Of a stretch of 64,000 nucleotides of DNA, positions 21,840 to 35,765 are shown piece after piece. A model generated the notes under the pieces. That model worked only from the letters and a program-made list of their open reading frames with translations, did no database searches and was not told the DNA's origin. Position 1 is the first letter of the stretch. The number at the start of each line of letters is the position of its first letter. Location of the stretch: NCBI GenBank assembly GCA_021234155.1, contig JAJEKV010000017.1:13025525-13089524 (forward strand), read 5' to 3'. A program made the position numbers and the translations under genes. The DNA comes from Isoetes taiwanensis. Taxonomy: Eukaryota > Streptophyta > Lycopodiopsida > Isoetales > Isoetaceae.

Positions 21840-22290
21840 ATAACACGTGGCGACGTCGCATTGGCAGATAAGGCTGAATGCAGCCTAACTGCCCTTTACG
21901 TATAAGGGAAACATGCCTCCGCCTAATGATGTCGGCATGGTTTCCATGCCAGGAATGTCACATAAGTGAACATTCCCGTTACGTGGAAACATGTTAGGTT
22001 AAATTCTGTGGCCAGTAAGTGCTCAGAATGCTAGGTAAAATGCTCAGAATGCTAGGTAAACTGATCGGAATGCTAGGTAAACTGATCAGAATCAAGGGTA
22101 AACATTCGAAATTACGGGTAAACCTGATCTTCGCTATTGTTCGCTGCCGCCAAGAAACGTCGCCGTCAAGAAACACAGATAATTATCACATTCAGGGATT
22201 GAATGTTTGCCACGTGGCAGTCACGTATTGGCGGATAAGGTAGAATTTAGCCTAACCTGTTTTTACGTTGTATCAGAACTGCAGGCTAAC
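21840..22290. repeat. Inverted-repeat element with internal CAGAATGCTAGGTAAA array
   Basis: Left (about 21,972-22,008) and right (about 22,232-22,272) segments are inverted relatives: ACGTGGAAACATGTTAGGTT and AAATTCT against the complement of AGAATTTAGCC and TAACCTGTTTTTACGT. Between them lie four tandem units of CAGAATGCTAGGTAAA-type sequence (22,023-22,105). A CACGTGGC-to-ACGTA segment at 21,843-21,903 recurs diverged at 22,211-22,271. It is probably a miniature DNA element. CACGTG is also a plant G-box core, but no regulated gene is adjacent. Confidence 0.55.
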
Positions 22291-23340
22291 TACCTATGCA
22301 AAAACAGTTATGCATTTCCACATGATAACTCAACTCTGAGCTTAGCTTGTTTGCCATATATCAAATTGTGTTGTTGAATTCGAACCACTTTTGAAGAGTT
22401 GCACGCTACTTTTTCACAAGCTTGGAGGCGAATTTTTGTAGTTTCTCCATTGTGCCCTTCGGGGTCTTAATTCCTTTGTTAATCATATGCAAGATACCCT
22501 TTGGGGTCTCAATTCCTTAGTTAATCTTACCCCATGAGACTTCTAACTGCATGTGGAGACCCTACCTATTTTCCTCCTTGTCTTGGAGAATGGTTATGGG
22601 GTCTTTTCATATAAGCCTTCATATAGCTATTGGTATCCCAGTTGGAATTGGTATTGTTGCATCACTTTAATAATCCCAGCTTATATTTTCATGAAGTATA
22701 GTTATTTAACAGGCATCAGGCATCCAAAATCCATATGAGATTCCCTTTCTTCTTTGACGGGCATGCCTCCTTCCGTCGGGCTTGGAATGTTTGCGTAGGA
22801 ATTATATATTTTTGTAGGTACTTCCCTTGTAGATATGCATGCCAAACGTGGCGGCGTGTTGCATAATGCAGCTCTTTCATACGGTCATACCATGATGCTG
22901 TAACATGGGATGCTGTGATTTTTGGATACAGAGAGAGTGGTGGATACAGTGATACAGAGAGAGGGTTCAAAATGGACATAGTTCAATTCTAAAAAATGCC
23001 TACATGCTAAAGCTTGAAAGATCGAGGACCACTGCAAAACAAATGCTTCAATGTCTGCGGCCTATAAATCCACCAGGTTATCCTCAACTTTGTAGAATAC
23101 AGAGATCATTTTGAACAGTATATTTATGGGGCATCCTTACAGATATACATGCAGAAAAGAAATGCCACAATACGATCAAAGCAGAAACGAAGCATACCAG
23201 TAGGATCAACAAACAAAGATAGCATGCCAGATTGTCAAGCTAAGAAGAAGCAAAAACTTGATGGAGATCTCCATGTAAAAGTAAGAATTTATTTCTTGAA
23301 ATAGATTTTGCACATGAACTTGCAGAATTAATAATAATAA
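22291..23340. other. No gene supported
   Basis: A short duplication lies at 22,453-22,530 (CCCTTCGGGGTCTTAATTCC against CCCTTTGGGGTCTCAATTCC). Frames are short and featureless. Confidence 0.4.
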
Positions 23341-23349
23341 CATTCATAC

Positions 23350-23515
23350 CAGATACATCATATGAAGGAGACAACTTTGAAATCTGAACCATCTTGTTCT
23401 TTCGGAACTGTCCGATGCCAACCTTTAAGTCACAAGCATGCTTGTTGTCTAAGACACAACCAAATCTTTGGTAAAGTTTAAGGAATTCCATAGCATGATA
23501 GTTTTGATGATCTAT
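23350..23515 (-). CDS. Candidate exon of an unrecognised minus-strand gene
   Basis: On the minus strand this 166-nt segment lies between an AAAAGCAG acceptor and a GTATGAATG donor and is open in one frame: IDHQNYHAMEFLKLYQRFG, then CVLDNKHACDLKVGIGQF, then RKNKMVQISKLSPSYDVS. The sequence looks conserved and protein-like, but I cannot name the family. The next exon was not identified; a stretch near 23,240-23,325 after GCAAG is possible. It could be part of the same gene as the clean exon at 19.7 kb. Confidence 0.4.
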
Positions 23516-23876
23516 CTGCTTTTATATCCACTTCAATCTTATGTTTTTTAATGCCTGTTCAGGCACTAGCTCCATCTTCACCATCCCTCTAACTAGCAGA
23601 AAAAAATTCAGAGATTTTAGACAAAAACACCAGAGGGGTTCCGATTTTGTCCTGCAACAGGTTCACCAAGTTTTCTGAAATGGCATCAGTGTTCTTTCAT
23701 CTTGTCTGACTAGCTTTGAATATTTTAGAGTGAACTACCTAAGTTGAAGCTCACGAGGCCAACGGAGCAAGAGCTTGTAACATGATAAGTACATTCTACA
23801 TCTATTTATTCCACATATCACATGGAATCCAATCCACTACCTAAGTGCGATATGCTAGGAGCTGCTTTGCATGTGA

Positions 23877-24000
23877 TTATCGAGTACATATGGCAGGTTT
23901 AAGATCTCTACCACATGAAGATTTAATTATCGAATACATATGGCGGGTTTAAGGTCTCTACCACAGGTTACACATGGAAGGTTTAAGGTCTCTACCATAA
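23877..24000. repeat. Three tandem units, about 40-50 bp
   Basis: TTATCGA(G/A)TACATATGGC followed by GGTTTAAGATCTCTACCAC is repeated with small changes. The third copy is shortened. Confidence 0.75.
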
Positions 24001-24515
24001 GACCGGTTGATCATACTTGAACTTGTAACCTCGGGGCAATGGATTTTTAAGGTCCCCATTAGTAGACTGATATTGGCCTGGTTTGAATCCGTGACCTTGG
24101 GTGTGGCAGTTTAAGGTCCTGCTACTAGATCACGCCCCAAAGGGCAAAAGTTTAAAGAATTTTTGTTGTACAGATGTCTATTTTCAATTTCACATTCAAT
24201 TTGTTTGCTTTCACATTCATAACCAAAAGGTGCCTGCAATACTTGAGGCTGCAATACTTGGGGTTGTGACAAGAGATCACAGAAAACCTGAAGGCTCCAG
24301 CATACCTACTCGTTGTAATTGTGTATAAACAATGAAATTATGATGGAACACATACATGGTTATTATGTGCTAGAAACTTCAGACAACAAACCTGTTGATC
24401 TTTCCGATAAATGCTTCCATATGACATGATTCAAATACATAGGAATCGTGGACCTGGCAGTATTATAAATATATATAATAGTTTATGCAGTCCATCTTAT
24501 CAAATTTGTTTGAAT
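24001..24515. other. No gene supported
   Basis: The 75-codon plus-strand frame at 24,101 has no recognisable domain. Confidence 0.4.
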
Positions 24516-24522
24516 CTATTTC

Positions 24523-24944
24523 ACTACCATTGATATTAATTAACACAACCATTGGGTCCAACACATTTAAATTAAAATCCGCCTTAAACCCCCTTTGGTT
24601 TGGGTGCATATTCACACGGGGGTGACTCCGGGCAACGAGAGGTGTTGGATAGGCATATTCACCCCTTATTCCTTAATCTACACCGTACGTAAAGTTCCTC
24701 GTTTGTGGGATATGCAAGTACAAAATTTGCTATACTGTATAACAAGATTCGCAAAATACTATAAGATTTCAAGCGGAATACTATATGGTGTTGATTTCGT
24801 ACGTGCAAAATACAATTATGAGGGCTCTCGCCGCCCTACGCCACCCCCGCGGTGAATATGCACCCAAACCAAAGGGGGTTTAAGGGGGATTTTAATTTAA
24901 ATGTGTTGGACCCAATGGTTGTGTTAATTAATATCAATGGTAGT
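24523..24944. mobile_element. Long-armed inverted-repeat miniature element, copy B
   Basis: The left arm starts ACTACCATTGATATTAATTA and the right arm ends with its complement at 24,944. The arms share GGTTTGGGTGCATATTCAC and its complement with copy A at 6.3 kb. Beyond the right arm, GTTATGTGTTGGTTGTTA is repeated (to about 24,990), followed by a GGCCCCTTCGGG stretch near 25,060. That stretch also neighbours copy C at 40 kb, so the full family is larger than the arms. There is no coding content. Confidence 0.75.
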
Positions 24945-25083
24945 TATGTGTTGGTTGTTAATGTCAATGGTTGTTATGTGTTGGTTGTTATATGTTGGGG
25001 GATTTAATTTTTATATGTTGGATGTTAATGGTTTGTGTTGCAAAATTTTTTTTTTTGGCCCCTTCGGGATCTTAGGGACGCCA

Positions 25084-25690
25084 CCCCCCCCGTGTGACAA
25101 GAATTTTAGAATTCAAACCAGAAAAAAACTAGAATTCATTTGAGGCTTTCATCACCTGTAGCTTTTGAATTTCATCACAATAAAACAAATAGAACATAAG
25201 TAAAAGTTACCATAAAGATAGAGCAGATTGATCCCATTATTCTGAAAGTCATAAAGTTTGCAACACCCATACACAAACATTTTTCAACTGGAATTTAACA
25301 GCAGCCTTTGGCCTCTATGGATTCTTGTGGTGAGAAAGCAAAGTGGGAAACTTTTCTGCTTGTTAGCACAAGGATCTAGAAGCCTTGGAATCTGCTTAAT
25401 AACTGCCTCAAAATCTAAAAATGCATGGTAATTTTTTGCAAGCTTCATTCGGAATGAGCCATAAAACAATATCCAATAGCGCAATCCTATATTAATCAGC
25501 TGGTAGGATGTGAAAGCCTACCAAACCCGGCCGAAAAATTGCTGTTTTAGCATAGATAACTTAACCAAACATATCCATATCATACACTATCAAAAAGATC
25601 TCGGAGAGAGCTTTCCAACGCAATAAAAATCATCTCAAACAGAGCTCTGGATCAGAAGTTATGATAAGAAATGTGTTGCCGGCGGGGAAA
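25084..25690. other. No gene supported
   Basis: A minus-strand frame of 66 codons at 25,284-25,484 has no recognisable domain. Confidence 0.4.
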
Positions 25691-25704
25691 CTGCACTACA
25701 TGCG

Positions 25705-25830
25705 CCCATTATGCACCATACACACAAAAAGAGGGCTTTTGTTGTGAGCCATTGGTTGTTGACCATTATGCACCACACGCACAAAAAAGGGGCTTTTGTT
25801 GTGAGCCATTGGTTGTTGACCATTGAAAAA
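25705..25830. repeat. Tandem duplication, period about 61 bp
   Basis: ATTATGCACCA(T/C)ACACACAAAAA-type sequence, then GGCTTTTGTTGTGAGCCATT, then GGTTGTTGACC occurs twice in tandem. Confidence 0.8.
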
Positions 25831-27186
25831 AAAAAGGCTAAAATCAATGGTTCAGAAATGGTGCACTCTAGATGTACGCATTAGTACATCCATTTGAATA
25901 CATCACGAAATCATAGGAAAACCTTAGTGAAAAGCGTACAAAAACACAAAGAAAACCCCCTGTTATTATGCTACATATTTAAGATACCAACATAGTGATA
26001 AGCAATCATCAAACAAATATAATGCAAAGAAGGTTGGCAAAAACCCAAGATCCTGAACATCAATCATTTGTAATTCAAAAACAGGACCAACATGAACCAT
26101 TAGATTCTGCCTGTCACTAGAATGAAAGAAACATCTTGGCTTATTATTCATTTAAGAAGAATTAAATTAAAACACCAAATGAAACATGTGCTACAATAAC
26201 TTTGGTGCTATAAATATATTATGCACAAAACAAAGACAAAATATCTAGCATAAACGGGGAGTTTCTTATGTATTTTTATACACATTTTTCTATGGTTATC
26301 ATATAACTTAAGAGTTGTATTGCATGTGATGTGCTAATGCCTACATCTAGAGTGCACACCGTATTCCCATGTTCTCTCATAACTTTTGAAGCATTTTCCA
26401 ATTGTTTACAAGATATAAATGCATGTAAACAACGTCCTATCATATTTTAGGGTAGATGTATCATCATATTTTAGGAACAGGAAGGGGCAAAAAGGAAAAT
26501 GAAAAAGCAAGCTCATGTTTCTGAAAAGCAGCTATGGCGACATCCAATATACTCAGAAGCGTCATTAACTAGATTTACTTAACAATAATCTTAGCAAAGA
26601 TTAAATGCATACCTCCTAGTCTGAAATCTCAACAATCCAAGACAACAAAAGCTGATGTAGGTGATCAAAATCCACCAAATTTCATAAATGGAACCAAAAT
26701 CATATTCTAACTTTGCTGTCACAATAAAAGCAGACGTATGTCTGATAGATTGATCCTACCATTTTTTGCTTCGCTTGGAAAAACATCTTCATCTACAAAT
26801 AAGAAAACTATAACAAAATCATTACCTCTATTCTAGCTCACTCGAATGTCGTCTTACGCTGATGTCGGTTCTACTTTAGGGTCGAGCTTCGGGGTCCCAT
26901 AAAGTTATATCAGCAATTAAAGATGTAGTTGGACATTACAAGTCAGATAGAGAGAAATCCTTTCTTTATCGCTTTCCACAAATTGCACCAACATAATTGA
27001 GATAAAGAAGAACTGGTTCAAGAAAAACATGCAAGTTCTTGCAGTTGAATTTTATCCACTATGTTTTCGCTTCCGCTGCCTCTAGTCGCCTTCACAACAA
27101 GACATTATATCTCTATCTTTCATTAGTTGCGATAAATCTCCACCATCTACGTGTCACATGAAGCCCAAGCCATCACAACCATTCCT
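25831..27186. other. No gene supported
   Basis: AT-rich sequence with frames under 65 codons. No terminal repeats were recognised. Confidence 0.4.
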
Positions 27187-27316
27187 CCAAAATAACCCAC
27201 AGAATATTACCCCCTAATCTCCAAAATATTCTACAAAATATTACCCTCTCATCTCCAAAATATTCTACAAAATATTACCCTCTCATCTCCAAAATATTCT
27301 ACAAAATATTACCCTC
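27187..27316. repeat. Tandem array, about 33-bp unit, four copies
   Basis: CTCCAAAATATTCTACAAAA followed by TATTACCCTCT repeats. The first unit is the most diverged. Confidence 0.85.
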
Positions 27317-27860
27317 TAGGGTATGGTCGCCTCCTATCGCGACTGTCCCTCGGTGCACCCTAAACCTCCCCTGTCTCGACGCGACATCGCGTTGTGGCAT
27401 GCCATCTTGGCCCTGTGGCATGCCACCTTGGCCCGTGGACGTTATGTGCACGTCCTGAATCCATTATGGCCTGGACGTCATGCGTCAGCCATGTGTCCCG
27501 GTGTCGTGCATATGGTACCGTGAATCGCGGATAAAGCTACGCGATCGCGCCAAAGACAGCCGATTGTCGTGCAAGTTTGTTGACCATCGGCGTGCAAAAG
27601 AGCTCCGCTAAGCATGAAGCCCTGCTTCCCGGTGTCGTGTAATTGTTGTCTATAATTGTGGAACAGTTCTGCCCACTCGTGGCTGTGTTAAGAGTCATAT
27701 CGATTCGAAATTAGAATTCAATGCCCCTTGCTCGAATTCGCGCCCATTCCATAGCACTCGATTACTGAAACCCAATTTGAAAATCAAGCTCCCGCTATGG
27801 CTGCTAACAGAATAAAAGCCAATTTCATCTTCCAACTTTCAAGCTTATCGATATCAGGTC
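27317..27860. other. GC-richer flank upstream of the pogo-like transposase
   Basis: Contains a short duplication (TTGTGGCATGCCATCTTGGCC and CTGTGGCATGCCACCTTGGCC, near 27,394-27,435). This is probably the 5' untranslated part of the transposon, but I could not find a terminal inverted repeat pairing with the right side. Confidence 0.35.
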
Positions 27861-30660
27861 TTGAGGAGGATGATAATAGACATGGTTTCCACAAGAGGTC
27901 GGAGAGGAGACGATGTTGAAGCTAGTAACAGATTACCTACATCAAGGAAAAGAGTTATTGCTCCAAGGAGGAAGCGTCAGACACCACATATCAGTGCTGC
28001 ATCTCCCACAATGCCAAGGAGGCCAAGCAAACGAGGGCAAAGGGATCAAGATCAAATGGCGTACATCTTGGATGAGGTAAGTGAGTATGGTATATCCGTT
28101 AGAGAGGCATCTAGAAGGTCCGGAATCCCGAATCAACAATAAGGGACTGGCAGATGGCCGTATAACTCACAAACGATCGGTAATCCACAAATCCCGACGA
28201 CTCTACAAGAGGAAGAGTTAGTCAATTCGGCACTCTCGTACGAAAGCAGGAATGGGGTTACACTCTCACCGTCAAGGAAAGGGCCTGATGATGGCTATGG
28301 AGGGGGCAGCTCAGAATTTCCCGGGTCCCGGAGTAAATGGTGGAAGCCGTTCAAACAAAGGCATCCGAGGTTACACTAAGAAGTGCGAGACACCGGATGT
28401 CGCCGCGCCGCGTGCTATGACACAAGAGAATCTGGATAACTTCTATCTTTGGTTTGAGACAAATCTATGACGAAGTTCCATTTCCTACCTCTAGGATCCG
28501 GAATGCCGATGAGACTAGCATCCAAGCTGGTAAGGTGAAGGGCATGAAGATCATAGGAAGGAAAGGGGAGCATAGGGTCAATGAGGTGGTCATGAACAAT
28601 AGGGAGTGGGTGACCATTCTGGTATGTGTAAATGCTGAAGGGTTTAGGATACCTAATTTGTATATATTCAAAGGTACACGGATGAGGCAAGATAACATTG
28701 CCAGATGTGAGGAAGGGGCAATTCAAGCTGTGCAGCCCTCGGCCCGGATGACTACAGAATTGTTCAAGTCTTGGTTGTCACATTTTGTTGCTAGGGTTCC
28801 TGGTGGAGTATCTCCAACAAGGCCACATCTGATAATATTAGATGGCCATGGCAGCCATGTGGAGCTGCAAGTGATTTTGGCAGCTAAGGAAATGGGCATA
28901 CATTTTGCCCTACTTCCACCCCACACATCACATAGGTTACAACCTTTGGATGTTGCATGCTTTGCACCATTCAAGGCAGCTTTCAAGAGATTGAGATCTT
29001 CTTACATGGTTAGCAAAGGGAGGACTGAACCGAAGAGGGAGGACATTGCAGAGCTCATTTCACAGACTGTTGAGTCAGGGCTGACACCTAACAACATCAA
29101 GGCAGGGTTTAGAGCAACTGGGATTTGGCCATTCAACTCAGACAAGGTTAAGCCAGGCCAGGAAAGTGGCAGGTTTGGAAGAGTGCCCATGGAGCAGATC
29201 ATCTAAAGTGTGGGCCAGGAAAATGCAGCCAACTTGGAGGAGGAGGAATTGGAGCAATTCAACATGGCTGACTTGCATGCGTTATGGGAGGCACCACGCC
29301 CTGCTGGTGAGCATGGTGGCCAAGAGCCTACTGGAGTGCATCAACATGTAGTTGACAATGTGGACATTGAAAGACATGATGTGCATCCATCTCACCAAGA
29401 AGATGCACCAGATGGGGAACATCAGGCCATTGATTCGACCTTAAGACCTTCACAGCAACATGTGGTTCCACCTGGTGACATGGGAACAACACATGCATGT
29501 GTGCAGCTCCCTACAGAAGTGAGGACATCACAGGCCTGCATGCAACAATCTCAATCCTCGAGGGCAAGGAATCGGGGTGTAGTCCCAGACCTAAGTGGGA
29601 GGGTGCATATCTCTAGTGATGGCTTCTGTGAGGCCTTGGCTGCTGAGAGGTCTAGGAAAGCTGAGGCAGCAAGACTAAAGAATGAGCAAGTTGCAGCCAG
29701 GAAACTCGAGACTGCTAGAAGGAAATTGGAAAGACAGGAGGCTGCCAGGAGAGCTCAACAGAATAGGGAAGAGAGGGAAAATAGGAAGAAGGCTGATGCA
29801 GAATTTGAAGCCTCTACTGCTAGACTTAGGGCACTAATGTACCCCAGGGGCATCTCAAGAGTTGCAGCAGTCTTCAGCTTTCAGAGACCAATGAGTGATG
29901 AAGTGAGGAGCAAAAGGTTAGAGGTTAGAAACAGAATGAGGACAAGGCAAGGGTTGAGTCCAATCAGGGATCCAATATTGAGAACATCATTCAGCATGGA
30001 TCCTGGACTTCAGCAAGTTAGTGGATTGACCACACCAGTTACTAGTGATCATGCAGGTGACCAGGATAGTGAAGATGAAGTGAATGTTATGTGCAGCCTG
30101 GAAGATACTCACCTGTGCTCGGGAGATGTTGGTGGTGTGCAGGATGTTAGCATAGACCTGCCTCTGGTCAGACCTGTCCCAAACTCAATAAGTACAATCA
30201 GGTCACCATTGAAGACCTGGGACTTGGTCAACAGGGAGGGAGAGTCACAGCAAGACGCAGGTATTGGCCCTGGGAATTCCATGAGGTTGGATACCCAAGG
30301 TTGGGTCAATTATGCAGCAGCACATTCTGGACCCCAGCATGACGGGGATAAGGCCATAGACAAAGCTAGGATCATTTGAGAAATGGTCGAAATAGGCGTG
30401 GAAAAGGACATAATCTCTCGGGCCAGAGGAATGGATGTGGAGTTTGCAAAAATCTGGAGGGCAAATATGTCTGAAGGGTCAGTACCAACACCAAGATTCG
30501 AAGAGGGAAACACTTTCACTAACCAGGTGTGTTAAGTCTACATTTCTGATACATCTAACATCTAACTAGCATTTCTGATACAATACTAACATCTAACATT
30601 TGCACATGGCAGGAAGCTGAAGACAGTGACGACACCATAGATGAGACCTTAGACAACTAA
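27861..30660 (+). pseudogene. pogo/Tigger-like DDE transposase, disabled
   Basis: The N-terminal part (27,861-28,142) carries basic segments and a pipsqueak-type helix-turn-helix (MAYILDEVSEYGISVREASR, then RSGIP). After it, IRDWQMAV, GYTLTVKERA, KWWKPFKQRHPRL and MTQENLDNF lie in different frames with stops, so this section is frameshifted. The DDE domain (28,454-29,206) is open, with NADETSIQAG (first Asp), LIILDGHGSHVEL (second Asp) and LQPLDVACFAPFK (third Asp), as in the DDE_1 Tc1/mariner group. A single in-frame TAA (29,204-29,206) separates it from a 389-codon continuation with a Lys/Glu/Arg-rich coiled coil (about 29,640-29,830). A second in-frame TGA (30,377-30,379) is followed by more open frame, a GT-AG intron (30,527-30,612) and an acidic last exon ending TAA at 30,660. 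The ancestral protein was therefore one long polypeptide. Confidence 0.88.
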
Positions 30661-30887
30661 GGTAGCAGCACTTGTAGCAGCAACACAACATTAAATATGA
30701 AAGCAAATGTTCTTTGCATTGTATATTTACGTTTGATAAATTGGTCTAACCTTATCAGTTCTCATGGCATATAATACAGCAAACATTGGTCTTCAAATGA
30801 AGGGGATCATCAGCCCAATTTGGAAAGTTCTGTTGCATTTGTAAATGAAAACCGTGTTAAGACAATAACTCAAGGGAATCATCATAT

Positions 30888-31441
30888 TCATTTCAAAGAA
30901 GCCCGAGGGCTGATACAAAAGTTGGCCCTTAGGCCCATCACAAAAATGCCTGACCCGCAGGCCACATTGTACATCAAAACATTGGCAGGTGAGGGAAGCT
31001 TATCAGCCAAAAAAGAGGAGGTGAAGAAATGAGGTCGTCCAATGGAGCCATTGCAGACAAGGCTGGAAGCAATCAATGATCAACAGGGCTCTGAAATAGA
31101 ACGCAGTCATCCTCACTAACCACAATCTGGCAGTGGATGAGGTCAGTCTCACAGCGCGCCCTTTCAACCTGGGTTGCAATCTCCGGAGATACCTCAACAT
31201 GCAGGGTTGATCCTACAGCACGGGTAACCTCTGCTGGTGTGACGAGGCAATTACGAATTGTAAAGAAAATCGGAGTTGTTGAAGTTGTGGATGAACTGGG
31301 ACTGGGAACATTACTCTGGGGTGGGCGAGGACGTTTGCCAGGAGACGGGTCCCCTCTCCTGCCGGACCTAGCAGTGTCCCAGGTCGGGCCGCATTCGGGA
31401 AAGCTTGTGCGACGTGCTTGATCCATATTCTCCGCTGCCAA
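30888..31441 (-). CDS. Hypothetical antisense gene next to the pogo-like transposase
   Basis: On the minus strand a 122-codon frame (31,441 to 31,073) starts MAAENMDQARRTSFPECG and is rich in Pro, Ser and Thr, then continues ATQVERARCETDLIHCQIV. A second frame overlapping its end (31,076 to 30,888) reads SIGRPHFFTSSFLADKLPS, then NVLMYNVACGSGIFVMGLRA. The frame change could be a frameshift or a small intron; a TATTTCAG acceptor-like site lies in the overlap. It converges on the transposase and may be a second gene of the same transposon. No domain is recognised. Confidence 0.35.
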
Positions 31442-32270
31442 TGCAAGAAAAACATGTTTAAATTAAACCAGAAACATCCAAATTATGCTGAAGAGGTAGC
31501 AGAAGCCGGCGCTTACCTGTGCTGGTTCGATGGAGCTAATGAAGAATACCGAGAATGTCGCTGCGAGAAAACGAACTCAGAATTTAAAGAACGAATGGAA
31601 TGATGGGTCTGGCGCTGCCTGAGCAAGCTAGATATCCAAAAAGCTTCGCTTTAATGACCAATTCCTCCCACTGCAGCCGGAGCAGAGTCGGTCCGGGCAA
31701 TTTAGGGGCGAATCGATACGAGAATTAGGAAGGGTTTAAGGATTGAGGCTGGAAAATCGGCGAAGGTGGGCCAGTTTGGGGACGGTATCCGTTACCCTAG
31801 GGCACGATAGCTGGCAACCGTGAGGGCGTAGGGGGCCTCGGGTATGGCGAAAAGGGTGTAATCGTAAGCCACTCATTGATGCACCGCCCCCCGTTCGCGG
31901 GAGACTGGCAGACGTACGTAGTGTTAAGTGCCATGTCAGTTGGCACACTCGGCCTCATAGCGGGTCCGTAGGGCTGGCGACGGCAGGCTCCGAAAGTACG
32001 CGAATGAGGCCATCGAATTAACGACGGGGGAGCCTAGACCCCCCCTACTCAAGATGCCATAACTTCTCAACCTTAGCGATTTTGTTCTGCAAAGTTGTAG
32101 TCCAGGTCATTAGGTACCCAAAACACCCGGCGGACGACAAAGCGCGCAATTGTATCTCGACCTACAAGTGTTTGCCTCTTAAGTGTGCGAAACATGGCGA
32201 CCATACCCTAATTAAATCTAGGTATTTTATTGATCAATCCCCCAACACCGATGGGTTGCCCAAAAAGTCA
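31442..32270. other. No gene supported; possible right part of the pogo-like element
   Basis: Relatively GC-rich sequence with short frames. The right transposon border could not be located. Confidence 0.35.
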
Positions 32271-32271
32271 A

Positions 32272-32310
32272 GTGATCAACAAAGCCGAAGCATGAGTGAG
32301 GAGCTCTGAA
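32272..32310 (+). pseudogene. Duplicated 3' end of the PhoD-like gene
   Basis: AGTGATCAACAAAGCC followed by GAAGCATGAGTGAGGA matches the last codons and stop of the downstream PhoD-like gene (35,598-35,630), preserving the ending STKPKHE and stop. Similarity resumes at 32,638-32,765 with the gene's 3' flank (AAAGTGGAAGTC, GGGAAAGGCAAATATTT-type blocks). Inserted sequence separates the two parts. Confidence 0.65.
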
Positions 32311-32316
32311 TAAGTG

Positions 32317-32413
32317 AAAGCCCCCCTGGGCTTCTTTCCGGAAGGGAAAGCTGGTCAACGTGCGAAGCGCGGAGGCCTGCTTGACCTTCTGGAAAGAAGC
32401 CCAGGGGGCCTTT
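32317..32413. repeat. GC-rich palindrome (P5)
   Basis: The left arm (32,317-32,358) starts AAAGCCCCCCTGGGCTTCTT. The right arm (32,381-32,413) is its complement, except for an 8-nt bulge and single mismatches. The apex is CGTGCGAAGCGCGGAGGCCT then GC. It is inserted in the duplicated PhoD 3' flank. Confidence 0.85.
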
Positions 32414-32425
32414 GCCCTACCGGAA

Positions 32426-32637
32426 AGAATCCTTATCTTCAATTCTGCTGCCAGAATGCGAGGTAAAATCAGTGGAATGCGGGGTAGAAACGGCTGAATG
32501 CAGGGTAGAAACAACAGAACGCAAGGTAAAAATTTGAGCGGCACGCGAGATGCACAATCTGCGTTTTCAGGAAAAGAAACACAGACACGTGTCAAAATAC
32601 TGTTGGACGGGGCAGCAGAATTGAAGGTAAGGATTCT
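32426..32637. mobile_element. 212-bp miniature element with 27-bp terminal inverted repeats
   Basis: The left end, AGAATCCTTATCTTCAATTC followed by TGCTGCC, is matched by the inverted right end (GGCAGCAGAATTGAAGGTAA then GGATTCT) with one difference. Inside are four diverged tandem units of GAATGCGAGGTAAAA-type sequence (32,455-32,532), reminiscent of the CAGAATGCTAGGTAAA array at 22.0 kb. There is no coding content. A target duplication is not clear. Confidence 0.75.
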
Positions 32638-32951
32638 AAAGTGGAAGTCTGAAAAACCATTAGGTGACCACCACTACCAGATATTACTTTTGATTTTTTT
32701 TGTGGGAGGGAAAGGCAAATATTTCCCGTATTTATATTCAAAGCAGGATATGCTTCGAAAAGAGAATATTCTTCCGTGTAGCGGCTAAATATGTGTTGTC
32801 TTCGCACCTTGACATGTGCACAGTTCTTTCCTCCCCCCTTGTTCAATTCTCACTGCAGCTCCGCTTCATTACTGCCAATTCGTACGTTCCAATGCGGTAT
32901 CTTTCGATTTCATAATCTCTTTTCTCTGAAAATCAGAGGAGTACATCGGAA

Positions 32952-35597
<2,646 letters not shown>

Positions 35598-35625
<28 letters not shown>

Positions 35626-35765
35626 GGACTGAGGAACTATGTAAAGTGGAAGTCCGGTTAGCTGACCAGATATTTTTGCATTCTTGTTTTGGGAAGGAAA
35701 GGCAAATATTTACGTATTTAAGCTGGGCACATAATTCAAAGCAGATGCTTGGATATTGTCCGTTC
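35598..35765 (+). repeat. 3' flank of the PhoD-like gene, duplicated upstream of it
   Basis: This segment (gene end plus about 140 bp) matches 32,272-32,305 joined to 32,638-32,765. The two copies bracket the gene at a spacing of about 3.0 kb once the insertion at 32.3-32.6 kb is discounted. Confidence 0.65.

Noticed and set aside
27317-32060. Terminal inverted repeats and a TA target duplication for the pogo-like element
   Set aside because: I compared the sequence upstream of 27.86 kb with the reverse complement of 31.7-32.06 kb and found only short, unconvincing matches.
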